The notes under the pieces: model-generated
The model's database searches: none
What the model was told of the DNA's origin: nothing
Seen by the model: only the letters and a program-made list of their open reading frames with translations
Shown: in pieces, positions 51,002-61,953 of the stretch
How positions within the stretch are numbered: position 1 is the first letter of the stretch
Layout: the number at the start of each line of letters is the position of its first letter
Assembly: GCA_900316005.1 (NCBI GenBank)
Contig: ONBH01000018.1
Span: 1 to 64,000 of the forward strand
Direction: 5' to 3'
DNA: 64,000 nt
Origin: an uncultured Bacteroidales bacterium
GTDB lineage: Bacteria; Bacteroidota; Bacteroidia; Bacteroidales; Paludibacteraceae
Position numbers and translations under genes: made by a program

Positions 51002-54000
51002 GAAAATATCTGTTACTGATTTCTTCGCTATTGGGGATTAGTTTTCTGCTCTTAGCCCAATCTGCAACACCAATGGGGGATAATGAATCTATCATAGTCC
51101 CAAGTTGGCATCAAACATTGGATTGCGAGCCAAATACATCCGTCCATCTTGCCTTACAGGGTTTGATACTTGAGGCAAATTCCGGTTCTGTGCTGGACAC
51201 ATTTACGCTGTCAGCAGAACGGCTTCCTTATACGGAGGCAGTTTCTCCGATGCCTTCGGGTATGGAGAACGTCACTACCGGTCGTGCGGTCTATCGTTTG
51301 CTGCCTCACGGTGAGCATTTTGCCGAACCGGCACGACTGACGATGGCGTATGATCCGGCACTACTCCCTCATGGCTACCGTCCGAGTGATATTTACACAT
51401 TCTATTACGATAGTCTAAATGGTAAGTGGATGCAGTTATATAGGTTATCGGTTGATACGGTAGAGCATACGGTTGTGTCGCTCACCACGCACTTTACCGA
51501 CTTTGCCAATGCCATCATCAAGGTGCCGGAGATGCCGGAGACGAAAGCGTTTGTTCCGACTATGATGCAGGATTTGCCGGACATAGACCCCTTAGATCAG
51601 ATTCCGATGATAGCTGTCCCGGAAGCCAATAACAATGGTACGGCAGAGTTGACTTATCCGATTCTTATCCCTCAAGGCCGCAATGGTTTGCAGCCTTCAT
51701 TGGCTCTAACCTACAGCAGTTCCAATACTGGCAATGGTCCATTGGGTGTAGGCTGGTCGCTCAACATGCCGGCTATTACCGTAGATACCCGTTGGGGCGT
51801 ACCGAGGTATGATTATATCTTTGAGACGGAAGCATATACTCTAAATGGACAACCTTTGGTAATGCATACTGATCAAGGTCAGGCGATACCATTACCTCAT
51901 CAGTCTGACCATTTTGAGGCACGCACTCTGCAAACACGGCGTTTCTATTACAGAGATACGCGAATGCAAGATAAAATTATCCGTCACGGTCAGAAACCGG
52001 ATGAATATTGGTGGAGTGTTACGGACAGGCAGGGTGTTACAACCTATTACGGTGGTATCTTTGACCCAAATCACCCCGAAGATAAGGGATTGGACACAAC
52101 CGCTGTTTTGAGGGATAGATATGGGAATATTGGCTATTGGGCGATTTCGGCAGTCATAGATCTATATGGTAACTATATTCGCTATACTTATTTTAAGGAC
52201 GGCAATAATCTATATCCGAATTCGATAGAATATACCGGCAATTATAAGGAGCCTCTACTTCCGGCCTATTCTGTGGATTTTGAATGGCGGAATAGAACAG
52301 ATGTGACATCCGAAGCCAGGTTGGGATTTATGCGTAGGACAAACAAGATGCTTTGCCATCTCCGTTGTGTGTACGATAATGTACCATTTAGGATTTATGC
52401 CATGCGTTACCAAGATCCAGAACAGGCAACGATGTTTAAATCGCGATTGGTAGAGGTGATGCAAATTGATTCGTGTACGCATCATCTAATTGAATATTAT
52501 GGTACAACATATGGGTGTATAAATTTAGATGAATTATATGCGAAGCCTTGGCCAGGGACTCGTACGTTGTTTAGTTATGAAGACGCACCCCCATCGTCAG
52601 AACTTTTTGCCACACAGCCCGTTAATTATACTGGAGGATATAATCAGATAAGTATGAGTCGTACCACCTCATGGGATATAGGCGGGACAGTTTCAGTTGG
52701 ATTAGGATTTGTTGTTCCCTTGACCACTCTAAGTATTGGCGGAAATTATACTTATAGTCGTGGGGACGGACAATCTGATTTTATGCTAATAGACCTTAAT
52801 GGTGATGGATTGCCCGATCAGGTATATGAAGAGAACGGGCAAATAAAATATCGTCGGCAGCTCCAGTCACATTCTTTTGCTGATGCAATCCCGATTTTAG
52901 GTTTATCACGTTTGTCGCATGAGGTGAGTAAAACCAGAGATTGGGGAGTGCAAGCGGATATACTTGCCGCCAATGTCAGCGCGGGATGGCCGGTTACTGA
53001 TTCCTATACCGACACCTATTTTTCAGATGTCAACGGTGATGGGTTACCGGATATGGTCACGCCGGAAGGAATTCGTTTTAATCACTTGCTATATGATAGT
53101 ATACCATCCTTCGATAATTTATTGGATACTCGTACATCAGCTCAATCGAATGCTACAATACCTGTCGCGAATAGCGTTTGCGGCGAAATCACTCTTAACG
53201 GCGAGGTTAACGACCATCTTTTATGCAGAGTCTCAAGTTATGTCAAGCACCAGTATGATTACAATAGCATAATGCCGATAGATCATGACGAATCAGTTTG
53301 GAGCGCTGAGTCCTTCAACGGTGGAGTCCTTACTGATTCAACCCTTCTTCACGCTTTACAGGACGATCCGGAACTCTTTGTGGAAGCGACAGGTGATGGT
53401 GTATTTATTCGTTACCCCTCGTATCAGTCGTGTAACCGCGAGCGTGTGGATCCAAATATAGAAGTAGTCCGCGTATGGGTGGCACCTCAAAACGGCACGT
53501 TATCCATCTCGGGTTCAGTACACATGGAATCTGACACATCGTATTCGCATCAACAAGCAAGACATGCAGATGGAGTGATTTGTTATATCCAAAAATCTAC
53601 TAATGTCACTTTTTCCGGACGTAAGATAGCTTCATCTGGCAATACTGTCCTTACCCAACTTACTCTCAACGATAACGATACACTCCCTCAAGCCCTTAAT
53701 ACTAATACAACCGTTCAGAAGGGTGATGTGTTGTTATTCCGTATTTTCTCACGTAACAATAGTGATTACGACCGTGTCCGTTGGCAACAGCAAATCAACT
53801 ATACTTCCTCGGGCTATCAGTCCTATAATTCCGCGACAGATTATGTCTGCGTGGGGGAGAATGATTTTGTGGCTCCTTATGAAGGTTCAGTGAGGGCAAC
53901 TGTTATTTGTAACAACGAAGGTAATACATCAGACACCATTCATCTTCGTTATTATCATGCGTCAACCTGTGTGGATACCATCTGTATTGTGCCTGCAAAC

Positions 54001-57000
54001 ACGACTGACACATTGAAATTTCATCGTTCTGCCATTGCAAAATATGATACTATCAGCGTGTGGCAGGTAGGTGGCGTCAATACCGTATGGAGTAATGTGC
54101 ACACGTATTTTTCCGTTGATTACGCTTCGGATAGTATCTGTGAAGGTGAACGAACAATGACATACACACCGGATATACACATTCACGGCATTTCTCAAAA
54201 TTCACCCTATGCATCATCAACTCCACCCGCCAATCCCGGCTATCCGATAGATAAATACCGAACGTTATTTGGTGGAACACTCTATCGCGGATGGGGGCAT
54301 TTTGCATATAATTGGACAGACATCCCCAATCCGAATTTCTCGATTATTCCTCTTGCCGGACTTTATAATACTACGGATAGCACATTAGCCGTAATACACG
54401 CTGACACTACTGCCTATAAACAAAACATGCAGCAGTCCATACAGGGAATGGATGCCAGTCATATTCAGAATTTCACTGCCGACTCATTAAAAAATCGAAT
54501 TGCTCAAAACGGTCTTTATAATCCGCTGCTATCCGGCGCATGGGTTGAGATGAATGCTGATAGCCGAACTGAACGTTATATCGCCTATGGTCAATTAGGA
54601 TATCTGGGTCAATACATCCAATCTAATACACGTGTAAAAGATAATCCGTTAGTGTTCCGTGATACGCTTTATGACTCGGTTCCCTCTCAACCGGATATTA
54701 TCACCTACGATAGTCCCTTCCCTAAGGTAAGTGGAAATGGCAGATTGATTACCATCCGCAAAAGCAGCCGGACCAAACAGGAAAGACTATCTGCAGGAGT
54801 CGGCTTCGGGCCATTAGGCATGGCATTCTCGGATTCCAAAAGCACTCAGACTGTGGAGTCTGATTATACCGATCTCAATGGAGACGGATTCCCTGATTTT
54901 ATCGGATTGGTTAATGGTATCCAATATTCCACCCCATGGGGAGGCATCGGACGTATTCAAGAGACTGATTTATCGCCCTATGTGTGTACCTCCTCATCCA
55001 CCGGAAATAATTTCTCCGGCCATCAAGGTGGTGAACCTGAAAAGATAGCGGGTAATGGACAAACCTCCGGACGTTTTACTATCAAGGAATGTCCCGGCAG
55101 TGTGGGTATTAGTCAGGGACATAATCAAGGGTATAGCGAGACAAAAAAAACCTATGTTGATATCAATGGAGACGGCTTGCCTGACAAAGTAGATATAGAT
55201 TCTAACACGGTAGCTTATAATATAGGTTATTCATTCCTCAATCCTATTCCGTTTGATTCATTGATAGCAGTAAACGAAGGTAGTTGTTGGGGAGTAAGTG
55301 GCGGAGAAAACTTCGGGGGTGGCATTCAGTTTGTTAATAACCTGATTGAGAACGGCCTTATTGATATTGAAGACCTTAGCCAACTCACGAAGGTTCGCTT
55401 TGCCGAAGCTCAAGCCAGTATCAGTTTAGGTGTCAATCTCTCCGTCTCGGACGATTATACGGATAGGCGTCTGTTTGACATGAACGGTGACGGACTGCCT
55501 GATTTAGTATCATTATACGGAAATAATACTATAAAAGTCTCGTACAATACAGGTGGTCACTTTACTGCACCCCAAACAGTCAACCTGTCCGCCCTTATGA
55601 AGAATCATAGCGACAATGTTGGTATCAACTTGGGCCTCACAGGTGGAATAACCATCTTTGGTATTGTTAAATTCTGCTTAGGTGTCCAATCTACTCCATG
55701 GTCAATGTCTGCGAGTCAAACCACGGGAGACCTTATAGATATGAATGGAGACGGCTACCCTGATTGGGTAGAGGCTACCGCTAACGGGCTGCGTGTTCGC
55801 TTTCATCAGGGGGCGCGAACCAACTTACTGACTTCGGTTACCAATACGACAGGACAAAAGATAAAGTTGGATTATACGCTATCTGATCCGGATGTACATC
55901 ACCGTCAGAGGCAGTGGAATCTCACACAGGTTACCGACAGCGACCGACTGAATCCCAATCCGGATTTACAAAGTATCCGCACAACGATACAGTACCTCAG
56001 TCCGCATTATGATAGTTACGAACGCACCGACTACGGCTACAAAACTGTTATCACACAAATAGGGGATAAACGGCTTACGCAACATTTCCAAAATGAGTCA
56101 TATATGTTGCATGGTGAAAAGACAGAAGACCTCCTGTCAGACACGCTCAATTCACCCTATATAGGGCATCGATATAGCAGAGGTTTCTTCCTCGGAGGCG
56201 ACCCTTCTCAAACATTAGATACTGTTGCATCTGCTCTTTGTCAAGATGCGGATATACATATCCATCATAATGGAGACTGGACGGATTGGTATGAGGGGCA
56301 CAGCAATCCACAATTATCAATGCTGACCCAGTCTTTCTACGATAGTTTGTATAATCTCACCCGCTTTGTGCACCATGGGAATTATGCCTTGCCCGGAGAT
56401 GAATGGACACAGGATATCACCTATAGTACATCTGCTATCCATCGCGGACATCATCTTATCTCCCTGCCAATGCGCGAACGTGTCTGCGGAGGAGGACAGA
56501 CGTTGCGTCTAAGCGATGCGGAGTACAATCACTATGGCAGTATAGAAAGGATAGATATGTATGATACAGCGTCCGGTGTTATTCTCACTACCGAGTTGAC
56601 TTATGATTCGCTGGGTCATCCTATCCGAGCGGTATATCCTACCGGTATGCAACTGGATATTACCTACGATACCGATGTACAGACCTATCCGGCATCTGTC
56701 TCCAACTCGTTCAATGAAACCACGCTGACAGACTATGACATGCGTTGGGGTAGACCAATCCGTACGACTGATCCTGCCAATAATGTGATATACTATGATT
56801 ACGATGTCTCGGGAAGGCTTGTCTCGGTATTAGCTCCTTTTGAATCGGTTGCAGGATTAAATCATACGGTTGAATATCTTTATCATAACAGAGGACATCG
56901 CTTGAATCATAGTTATCAAGAAACAGACTCCTTTACTCATGTCACAAAGGTTATGCATTCGGTCTATTCTTTACAACCCGATACGGAACTGGTCATCTTT

Positions 57001-59922
57001 GATGCACGTGGTAAGGAATTGCAGCGGAAACGTCTTATGGCTGTTGGTCAAGACAAGAAATGGATTAGTAGCGGACATGTTGTTTTCGATCGGTTTTATC
57101 GTCCTACCCGCCAATACTATCCTTGCCAAATAAGTAGTGCTCTTGTGCAAGACTATGATCATATCGTAAGTCCTACTTGCAGCAGTCCAACGATTACGCA
57201 GTATGATGTACTAGACAGACCTGTTTCTGTAGAATATCCTGATCATGCAACAGAATATATGGCCTACGATGTGGAGGATAATTCGCTGCATACAATCCAT
57301 GCAGACGCAAATAGTAATAGGCAGGACATCTACAAATCCCCGCAAGATTGGACATTGCGAACGCGCGAAGGCACGGATAGTATGACTATCTATCAGTATA
57401 ATCCCATTGGGGAACTCATTCGTGTTACCGATGCAGAGGGTTATCGCACCGACTATACGTATGACATGTTCGGTCACACGCTAACGCGTTCGCATCCAGA
57501 TAACGGAACAACACGTTGGCAGTACGGGTCACATGGGTTACTTGCATCCATGCAGACTCAACGGCTCTACGACAAAAACGCAGCGATTACATACACCTAC
57601 GACCACGGACGTTTGACCGATATAAGTACGCCATCCTCTGCATCTATTCACTATGACTATAATTCAGCCGGTCGTGTATCCAAACGTTGGGATGCCTCCG
57701 GCACGGAAGAGTTTGCCTATGATGTACTGGGTAATGTATCCCGTTCAGTTCGTCGCCTGGCTGTTCCGACAGAAGCTGATGTCTATGTCTTCCAAACGGA
57801 TTATCTTTATGATAGTTATGGCCGTATGCAGCGCATCACCTATCCCGATGGTGAACAGGTGAACTACCATTATGGAACAGGCGGCATGCTGTCGGATATG
57901 GTTTCTAACTATTATGGCACTATCTGTGAGCGGGAATATGACGAGAGGGGGAATCGGGTATATCAATACTTTGGTAACGGTACGAAGACCAACTACTTTT
58001 ATTCTACCACGCGAAACTGGTTGTCGCGGTTTGAATCTAATAACGGAAGCGGAATGTTTTCATCGAAACATTATACTTTTGACCCTGTCGGTAATGTTGC
58101 ATCCACATCCATTAATGAAGGAGCCTCTCCTGCCTTGGCTTCATGGAATACGGATTATTTGTATGACAATCGTAACAGGCTGGTACAAACACACGATGCA
58201 TATGATTATGGTGTCGTGTATTCGCCGACAAATAAAATCTGGCACAAGGCATATACTACAGCGTTACCCGGATCTATTACTACACAATTTAACCTCATTT
58301 ACGGTTATGATGCCGACACGATTACTCATCAACCTCGTGTGATTTATGATGATTATTCTGCATCTTCGTTAGCGCTCTTCTGGGATGCAGACGGAAATCT
58401 TGCTCAGATGGTGGATTGTGATAGAAATCGAATGCGTTTTCACCGTTGGAATGATTTTGACAGACTGACCTTATCACTTGGGCATGATTTTTGTGGGTAC
58501 TACGGATATGATGCCGATGGCATACGTACCTACAAACTTATGGGCACTTGTAATATTAGCACACAGAACGGCGGAGGACTGCAAGCAAAGGCCGTCTTTG
58601 ATGATGCAGTGCTGTATCCTTCGCCCTATATGGTAGTTACGCCTAAAGGATATACGAATCATTACTATGCCGGCTCGGAGCGTATTGCTTCGCGCATTGG
58701 TGACAGATGCTGGACAATTACTGCGAGGGATGATTGGGAGAAACCGGCACCGGAGACAGAGGCCAGGGAGGCATTTTGGAACATCGGAAAAGAGAAATAT
58801 CCCTTTGGTACGATGTCGGATTATAGTTCTACTTCCATTAATACAACCTTTGATGCGGGATATATAGGCAAGGTTCAATATCAATGTGGAGCTGTAGAAT
58901 TGCCGAGTATGGATATCCTATATGGTACGAATATGTTGGAGGCCACTATCGATTGTGACGTCTCCTATCAAAACTCTGCTCCTATATATTACTACCACCC
59001 CGACCATCTTGGTTCCACCTCTTGGGTAACAGACGAGTCGGGCACAGAACAGCAATTCTTGGCGTACTTACCCTATGGTGAACCTTTGATGGATGTGCAT
59101 CTTAAGACTTATGATGGACGACACGGTCCTGATGATATTCGCTATAAGTTTACAGGCAAGGAGCGCGATGCAGAGACAGGCTATGACTACATGGAGCAAC
59201 GGTACTATTACCCGCCTCTCTCTATTTGGCTCCGCCCGGATCCATTATTAGACAAATACATCCATTTATCACCATATGTCTACTGCAACGGCAATCCGCT
59301 GAAGTATGTGGATCCCCAAGGCATGGAGAAAATTACTTCATTGAATCCAGCATTAGAAAAAGATAAATCAATTATGGAATCTGCCGAAAAATTTCCCGAT
59401 CATCCGCAAATTTTACACCTTTGGTTACATGCACAGTCGACATATCTTACGATTTATGATGGCAAAAGTGGAACGCAACAAATTGACTATGGTAATGCTG
59501 AAAAGGCATTTGCAAATTATCTATTCTCAGTTAGTGAATTGTGGAATGAACACTATGATAACGAGAATGCGCTGCAAATGATTGTCTTACATAGTTGCTA
59601 TGCAGGACAAGGAGCAGAATCTATTGCTCAACACATATCAGGGTTACCTGCATTTAAAGACATTTTAATCGTAGCTCCCACAGAAACCGTAAATGTTGAT
59701 AAACTTAATAATACAGAGATTAATACTGCTAAAACAATTAAGACTGGCCAAGACACATGGAGTTATGATAAAGATGAAAATGACCAAATACAATATGGCG
59801 CTTGGAAAATATTCTTAAATGGTTCTCAGGTAAATAGTTTTATTGGCAGTTCCTTACCTGTGTTTAAAGATCCTCAAAGAGAAAATGAACGCTACCATCA
59901 AGAATTAAATGAAAATAAGTAA
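50998..59922 (+). CDS. giant secreted SpvB/FG-GAP/RHS polymorphic toxin with caspase-like tip
   Basis: A 2974-residue protein. Signal peptide (1-21); an SpvB-type domain from about 215 (LTYPILIPQGRNGLQPSLAL, GPLGVGWSL); six FG-GAP/VCBS calcium-type repeats of the form DxNGDGxPD near 599, 678, 1292, 1388, 1495 and 1581; RHS/YD repeats (about 1870-2500); and the RHS-associated core (YYHPDHLGSTSWVTDESG, FTGKERDAETGYDYMEQRYY, NGNPLKYVDPQG) ending near 2776. The last 197 residues form a variable tip with LHLWLHAQS (His2811) and IVLHSCYAGQG (Cys2867), spaced like the His-Cys dyad of caspase-like peptidases. The core probably forms a shell that encloses the tip. An immunity candidate follows after five bases. 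Confidence 0.9.
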   Translation: MRKYLLLISSLLGISFLLLAQSATPMGDNESIIVPSWHQTLDCEPNTSVHLALQGLILEANSGSVLDTFTLSAERLPYTEAVSPMPSGMENVTTGRAVYRLLPHGEHFAEPARLTMAYDPALLPHGYRPSDIYTFYYDSLNGKWMQLYRLSVDTVEHTVVSLTTHFTDFANAIIKVPEMPETKAFVPTMMQDLPDIDPLDQIPMIAVPEANNNGTAELTYPILIPQGRNGLQPSLALTYSSSNTGNGPLGVGWSLNMPAITVDTRWGVPRYDYIFETEAYTLNGQPLVMHTDQGQAIPLPHQSDHFEARTLQTRRFYYRDTRMQDKIIRHGQKPDEYWWSVTDRQGVTTYYGGIFDPNHPEDKGLDTTAVLRDRYGNIGYWAISAVIDLYGNYIRYTYFKDGNNLYPNSIEYTGNYKEPLLPAYSVDFEWRNRTDVTSEARLGFMRRTNKMLCHLRCVYDNVPFRIYAMRYQDPEQATMFKSRLVEVMQIDSCTHHLIEYYGTTYGCINLDELYAKPWPGTRTLFSYEDAPPSSELFATQPVNYTGGYNQISMSRTTSWDIGGTVSVGLGFVVPLTTLSIGGNYTYSRGDGQSDFMLIDLNGDGLPDQVYEENGQIKYRRQLQSHSFADAIPILGLSRLSHEVSKTRDWGVQADILAANVSAGWPVTDSYTDTYFSDVNGDGLPDMVTPEGIRFNHLLYDSIPSFDNLLDTRTSAQSNATIPVANSVCGEITLNGEVNDHLLCRVSSYVKHQYDYNSIMPIDHDESVWSAESFNGGVLTDSTLLHALQDDPELFVEATGDGVFIRYPSYQSCNRERVDPNIEVVRVWVAPQNGTLSISGSVHMESDTSYSHQQARHADGVICYIQKSTNVTFSGRKIASSGNTVLTQLTLNDNDTLPQALNTNTTVQKGDVLLFRIFSRNNSDYDRVRWQQQINYTSSGYQSYNSATDYVCVGENDFVAPYEGSVRATVICNNEGNTSDTIHLRYYHASTCVDTICIVPANTTDTLKFHRSAIAKYDTISVWQVGGVNTVWSNVHTYFSVDYASDSICEGERTMTYTPDIHIHGISQNSPYASSTPPANPGYPIDKYRTLFGGTLYRGWGHFAYNWTDIPNPNFSIIPLAGLYNTTDSTLAVIHADTTAYKQNMQQSIQGMDASHIQNFTADSLKNRIAQNGLYNPLLSGAWVEMNADSRTERYIAYGQLGYLGQYIQSNTRVKDNPLVFRDTLYDSVPSQPDIITYDSPFPKVSGNGRLITIRKSSRTKQERLSAGVGFGPLGMAFSDSKSTQTVESDYTDLNGDGFPDFIGLVNGIQYSTPWGGIGRIQETDLSPYVCTSSSTGNNFSGHQGGEPEKIAGNGQTSGRFTIKECPGSVGISQGHNQGYSETKKTYVDINGDGLPDKVDIDSNTVAYNIGYSFLNPIPFDSLIAVNEGSCWGVSGGENFGGGIQFVNNLIENGLIDIEDLSQLTKVRFAEAQASISLGVNLSVSDDYTDRRLFDMNGDGLPDLVSLYGNNTIKVSYNTGGHFTAPQTVNLSALMKNHSDNVGINLGLTGGITIFGIVKFCLGVQSTPWSMSASQTTGDLIDMNGDGYPDWVEATANGLRVRFHQGARTNLLTSVTNTTGQKIKLDYTLSDPDVHHRQRQWNLTQVTDSDRLNPNPDLQSIRTTIQYLSPHYDSYERTDYGYKTVITQIGDKRLTQHFQNESYMLHGEKTEDLLSDTLNSPYIGHRYSRGFFLGGDPSQTLDTVASALCQDADIHIHHNGDWTDWYEGHSNPQLSMLTQSFYDSLYNLTRFVHHGNYALPGDEWTQDITYSTSAIHRGHHLISLPMRERVCGGGQTLRLSDAEYNHYGSIERIDMYDTASGVILTTELTYDSLGHPIRAVYPTGMQLDITYDTDVQTYPASVSNSFNETTLTDYDMRWGRPIRTTDPANNVIYYDYDVSGRLVSVLAPFESVAGLNHTVEYLYHNRGHRLNHSYQETDSFTHVTKVMHSVYSLQPDTELVIFDARGKELQRKRLMAVGQDKKWISSGHVVFDRFYRPTRQYYPCQISSALVQDYDHIVSPTCSSPTITQYDVLDRPVSVEYPDHATEYMAYDVEDNSLHTIHADANSNRQDIYKSPQDWTLRTREGTDSMTIYQYNPIGELIRVTDAEGYRTDYTYDMFGHTLTRSHPDNGTTRWQYGSHGLLASMQTQRLYDKNAAITYTYDHGRLTDISTPSSASIHYDYNSAGRVSKRWDASGTEEFAYDVLGNVSRSVRRLAVPTEADVYVFQTDYLYDSYGRMQRITYPDGEQVNYHYGTGGMLSDMVSNYYGTICEREYDERGNRVYQYFGNGTKTNYFYSTTRNWLSRFESNNGSGMFSSKHYTFDPVGNVASTSINEGASPALASWNTDYLYDNRNRLVQTHDAYDYGVVYSPTNKIWHKAYTTALPGSITTQFNLIYGYDADTITHQPRVIYDDYSASSLALFWDADGNLAQMVDCDRNRMRFHRWNDFDRLTLSLGHDFCGYYGYDADGIRTYKLMGTCNISTQNGGGLQAKAVFDDAVLYPSPYMVVTPKGYTNHYYAGSERIASRIGDRCWTITARDDWEKPAPETEAREAFWNIGKEKYPFGTMSDYSSTSINTTFDAGYIGKVQYQCGAVELPSMDILYGTNMLEATIDCDVSYQNSAPIYYYHPDHLGSTSWVTDESGTEQQFLAYLPYGEPLMDVHLKTYDGRHGPDDIRYKFTGKERDAETGYDYMEQRYYYPPLSIWLRPDPLLDKYIHLSPYVYCNGNPLKYVDPQGMEKITSLNPALEKDKSIMESAEKFPDHPQILHLWLHAQSTYLTIYDGKSGTQQIDYGNAEKAFANYLFSVSELWNEHYDNENALQMIVLHSCYAGQGAESIAQHISGLPAFKDILIVAPTETVNVDKLNNTEINTAKTIKTGQDTWSYDKDENDQIQYGAWKIFLNGSQVNSFIGSSLPVFKDPQRENERYHQELNENK

Positions 59923-59927
59923 TTAAA

Positions 59928-60581
59928 ATGAGAAATAGTAAACTTATAATGGTGATGGGATTTCTATGCATATATTTTGCATATTGCGAAGCTCAAAATG
60001 ATGAAATCATCGTATGTTGTGGTGATGTACCTTATTTTTGTTCGCAAAAAAGCGTGGATAGTTTAAAAAATCTCATCTACTCAAAAGGTAAGATGGATGA
60101 GTGGTATTATTTGAGAACCAATGTTTGCGATGAGTATAAAGTACCTAAACAAGAGTTGTTAGATTTATGCATCTATTTAGCTGAAGTTCATCATCAGAAA
60201 TTGGCATATCTTGAATGGACAATTATGCTGACGAATGATTATCCGTATAGAAAAAGTAAGGATCAACATTCACCAGAATATCATCAATTGGATAGTATTG
60301 ACTGGAATTATATTCAGGCAGTTCTGGACATACTTATGAAGGGCGCTAATGATGGAGCCGCATCGTGTTGTTTGGAACTACAACATTATTATTTTAATGC
60401 ACGATTATTAGGAGATGTTCTACCTGATAGTGTGATGGATATAGATAAAGGAATGCAATATATCCCTTGTTTTTGCGAAACGCTTCCTCGGCCCGACTCC
60501 TGTTATAAACAGCGTGAACGGTATGCGAAGAAATGTATCCGATTAAGAGAGTCTGTATGTCCAAAACATCAAAATGAATAA
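59928..60581 (+). CDS. putative immunity protein for the caspase-like tip
   Basis: A 217-residue protein with signal peptide (about 1-22, ending CEAQ). The mature part is Cys-rich (CCGDVPYFCSQ, CCLEL, IPCFCETLPRPDSC) and mostly helical with no family I recognise. It begins five bases after the toxin stop and has similar AT-rich codon use. The periplasmic location implies that the toxin acts in, or passes, the periplasm (inference). Confidence 0.6.
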   Translation: MRNSKLIMVMGFLCIYFAYCEAQNDEIIVCCGDVPYFCSQKSVDSLKNLIYSKGKMDEWYYLRTNVCDEYKVPKQELLDLCIYLAEVHHQKLAYLEWTIMLTNDYPYRKSKDQHSPEYHQLDSIDWNYIQAVLDILMKGANDGAASCCLELQHYYFNARLLGDVLPDSVMDIDKGMQYIPCFCETLPRPDSCYKQRERYAKKCIRLRESVCPKHQNE

Positions 60582-60673
60582 TACCATACAACAAAAGGTA
60601 ACGTTAGCAGTTCCATTCTTATTTATAGAAAATATGATTGATTTGTAACCATTATATTCTGCGAATACATATT

Positions 60674-61951
60674 ATGAAACCCGATTACTTCATATACCTC
60701 CTCCTCTCGGCATTCATTTTGCCACTCAACGCGCAGACATTCCCGCAGCCCGAGTTGTGGTTGCGGGATACCGCCGCGCAAGTCATTAACCCCGTGACGG
60801 ACTCCGTCCTGTCGTATGAGGTCCCCAACTCCGTTGCCTATACAGTCTATTCCGTTATGCGCTCCGACGAACCCGATAGCAGTCAGGTATTATGGTATCT
60901 GACCTCGGGCGACAGCGTGCTGCATGGCGTCCTGACCGATGGCGTCTTCTCTGCCGGCGGAGTACTTCGCTCGTCCCAATCGCGCGATTTCTCTCGTTAT
61001 AGCATCTACCACTATCGTCAGAGTATGTATCCCGATTCTTTAGCCTCTCTTACCTTCAACCTCGGTCCATGCGACTCGCTCCCTTCCCGCATCCTCTTTG
61101 ACGAACTGGCTTATTTCCCGCGTTCGCTTACCCGCAACGAGAATGCCGTATTCCTGACCCTGCTCGCCATCCGCCATGGGATTACGCTGACCGAAGTCCC
61201 CTATGTAACACCTCTATTGGATACCCTTTGGCATCCCGTTCGCGATGAGCGATTCTGCCATCGTATCACAGGCATCGGATGGGATAGCATAAGCGGCCTC
61301 GCGGCAGTCACATCCCGTAGCCGTGAAGAAGCACTCGTATCCTTATCCGCTACTCACCTGTCCGAGGGCGCGTATGCGCTCGTGGGTGACGATGATAACG
61401 GTCGTTACTTCGCTCTGTCCGATACCCTTTATCGGATGGCACGAACATGGAGAGTACGCACACACAATCTCACTACTCCCATCTCGCTCTGCGCAGATGT
61501 CTCTCTCTCCATACTGACCGACACGCTGATGCTCGGCCTCTTGGACGAGGCGGGGTGGGTGAGGGCTGTCATCCTGCCCGATAGCACCGATGCCGAACTC
61601 CGTGCCTGTTATGCACTTATGCCGGATACGCTTCTGGAGTTCACATTCCTCTCCCGCACCTGTCCGGATTTCCGTCAAGAGATATCCGGCGCGAACAACC
61701 AATCCGGTACTGCCTCTTCGGCCTCGGCGACCTATTTGGCAAATGAGCAGAGCATAGCAGTCTCGTATAACCTGCCGACCGATGCCCCCGTTACCTGTAT
61801 GCTCTATGATTCGGCCGGTAAGTATATCATCACCTTTTCCGGCTCATCTTCTGCTGCCCTCGCTCGTATCACTCTCCCCTCCGGAGTCTATCATCTCCGC
61901 CTCATCCAGTCGGGTCTATGTGTGGCAACTGCAAAACTGATAATCCTATAG
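60674..61951 (+). CDS. T9SS cargo surface protein
   Basis: A 425-residue protein with signal peptide (about 1-19, ending LNAQ). The main part shows a pattern known from Bacteroidota surface proteins: ELWLRD at the front, a beta-sandwich with ILFDELAYFPRSL..NE and LLAIRHGITL, then RITGIGWDSISGLAAVTS, GAYALVGDDDNG and RTWRVR. The last 70 residues (VSYNLPTDAPVTCMLYDSAG, then LPSGVYHLRLIQSG) are a type A T9SS sorting domain ending AKLIIL. Such proteins are often found just before RHS toxin genes in this phylum. Here a short RHS gene follows after two bases. Confidence 0.8.
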   Translation: MKPDYFIYLLLSAFILPLNAQTFPQPELWLRDTAAQVINPVTDSVLSYEVPNSVAYTVYSVMRSDEPDSSQVLWYLTSGDSVLHGVLTDGVFSAGGVLRSSQSRDFSRYSIYHYRQSMYPDSLASLTFNLGPCDSLPSRILFDELAYFPRSLTRNENAVFLTLLAIRHGITLTEVPYVTPLLDTLWHPVRDERFCHRITGIGWDSISGLAAVTSRSREEALVSLSATHLSEGAYALVGDDDNGRYFALSDTLYRMARTWRVRTHNLTTPISLCADVSLSILTDTLMLGLLDEAGWVRAVILPDSTDAELRACYALMPDTLLEFTFLSRTCPDFRQEISGANNQSGTASSASATYLANEQSIAVSYNLPTDAPVTCMLYDSAGKYIITFSGSSSAALARITLPSGVYHLRLIQSGLCVATAKLIIL

Positions 61952-61953
61952 CC

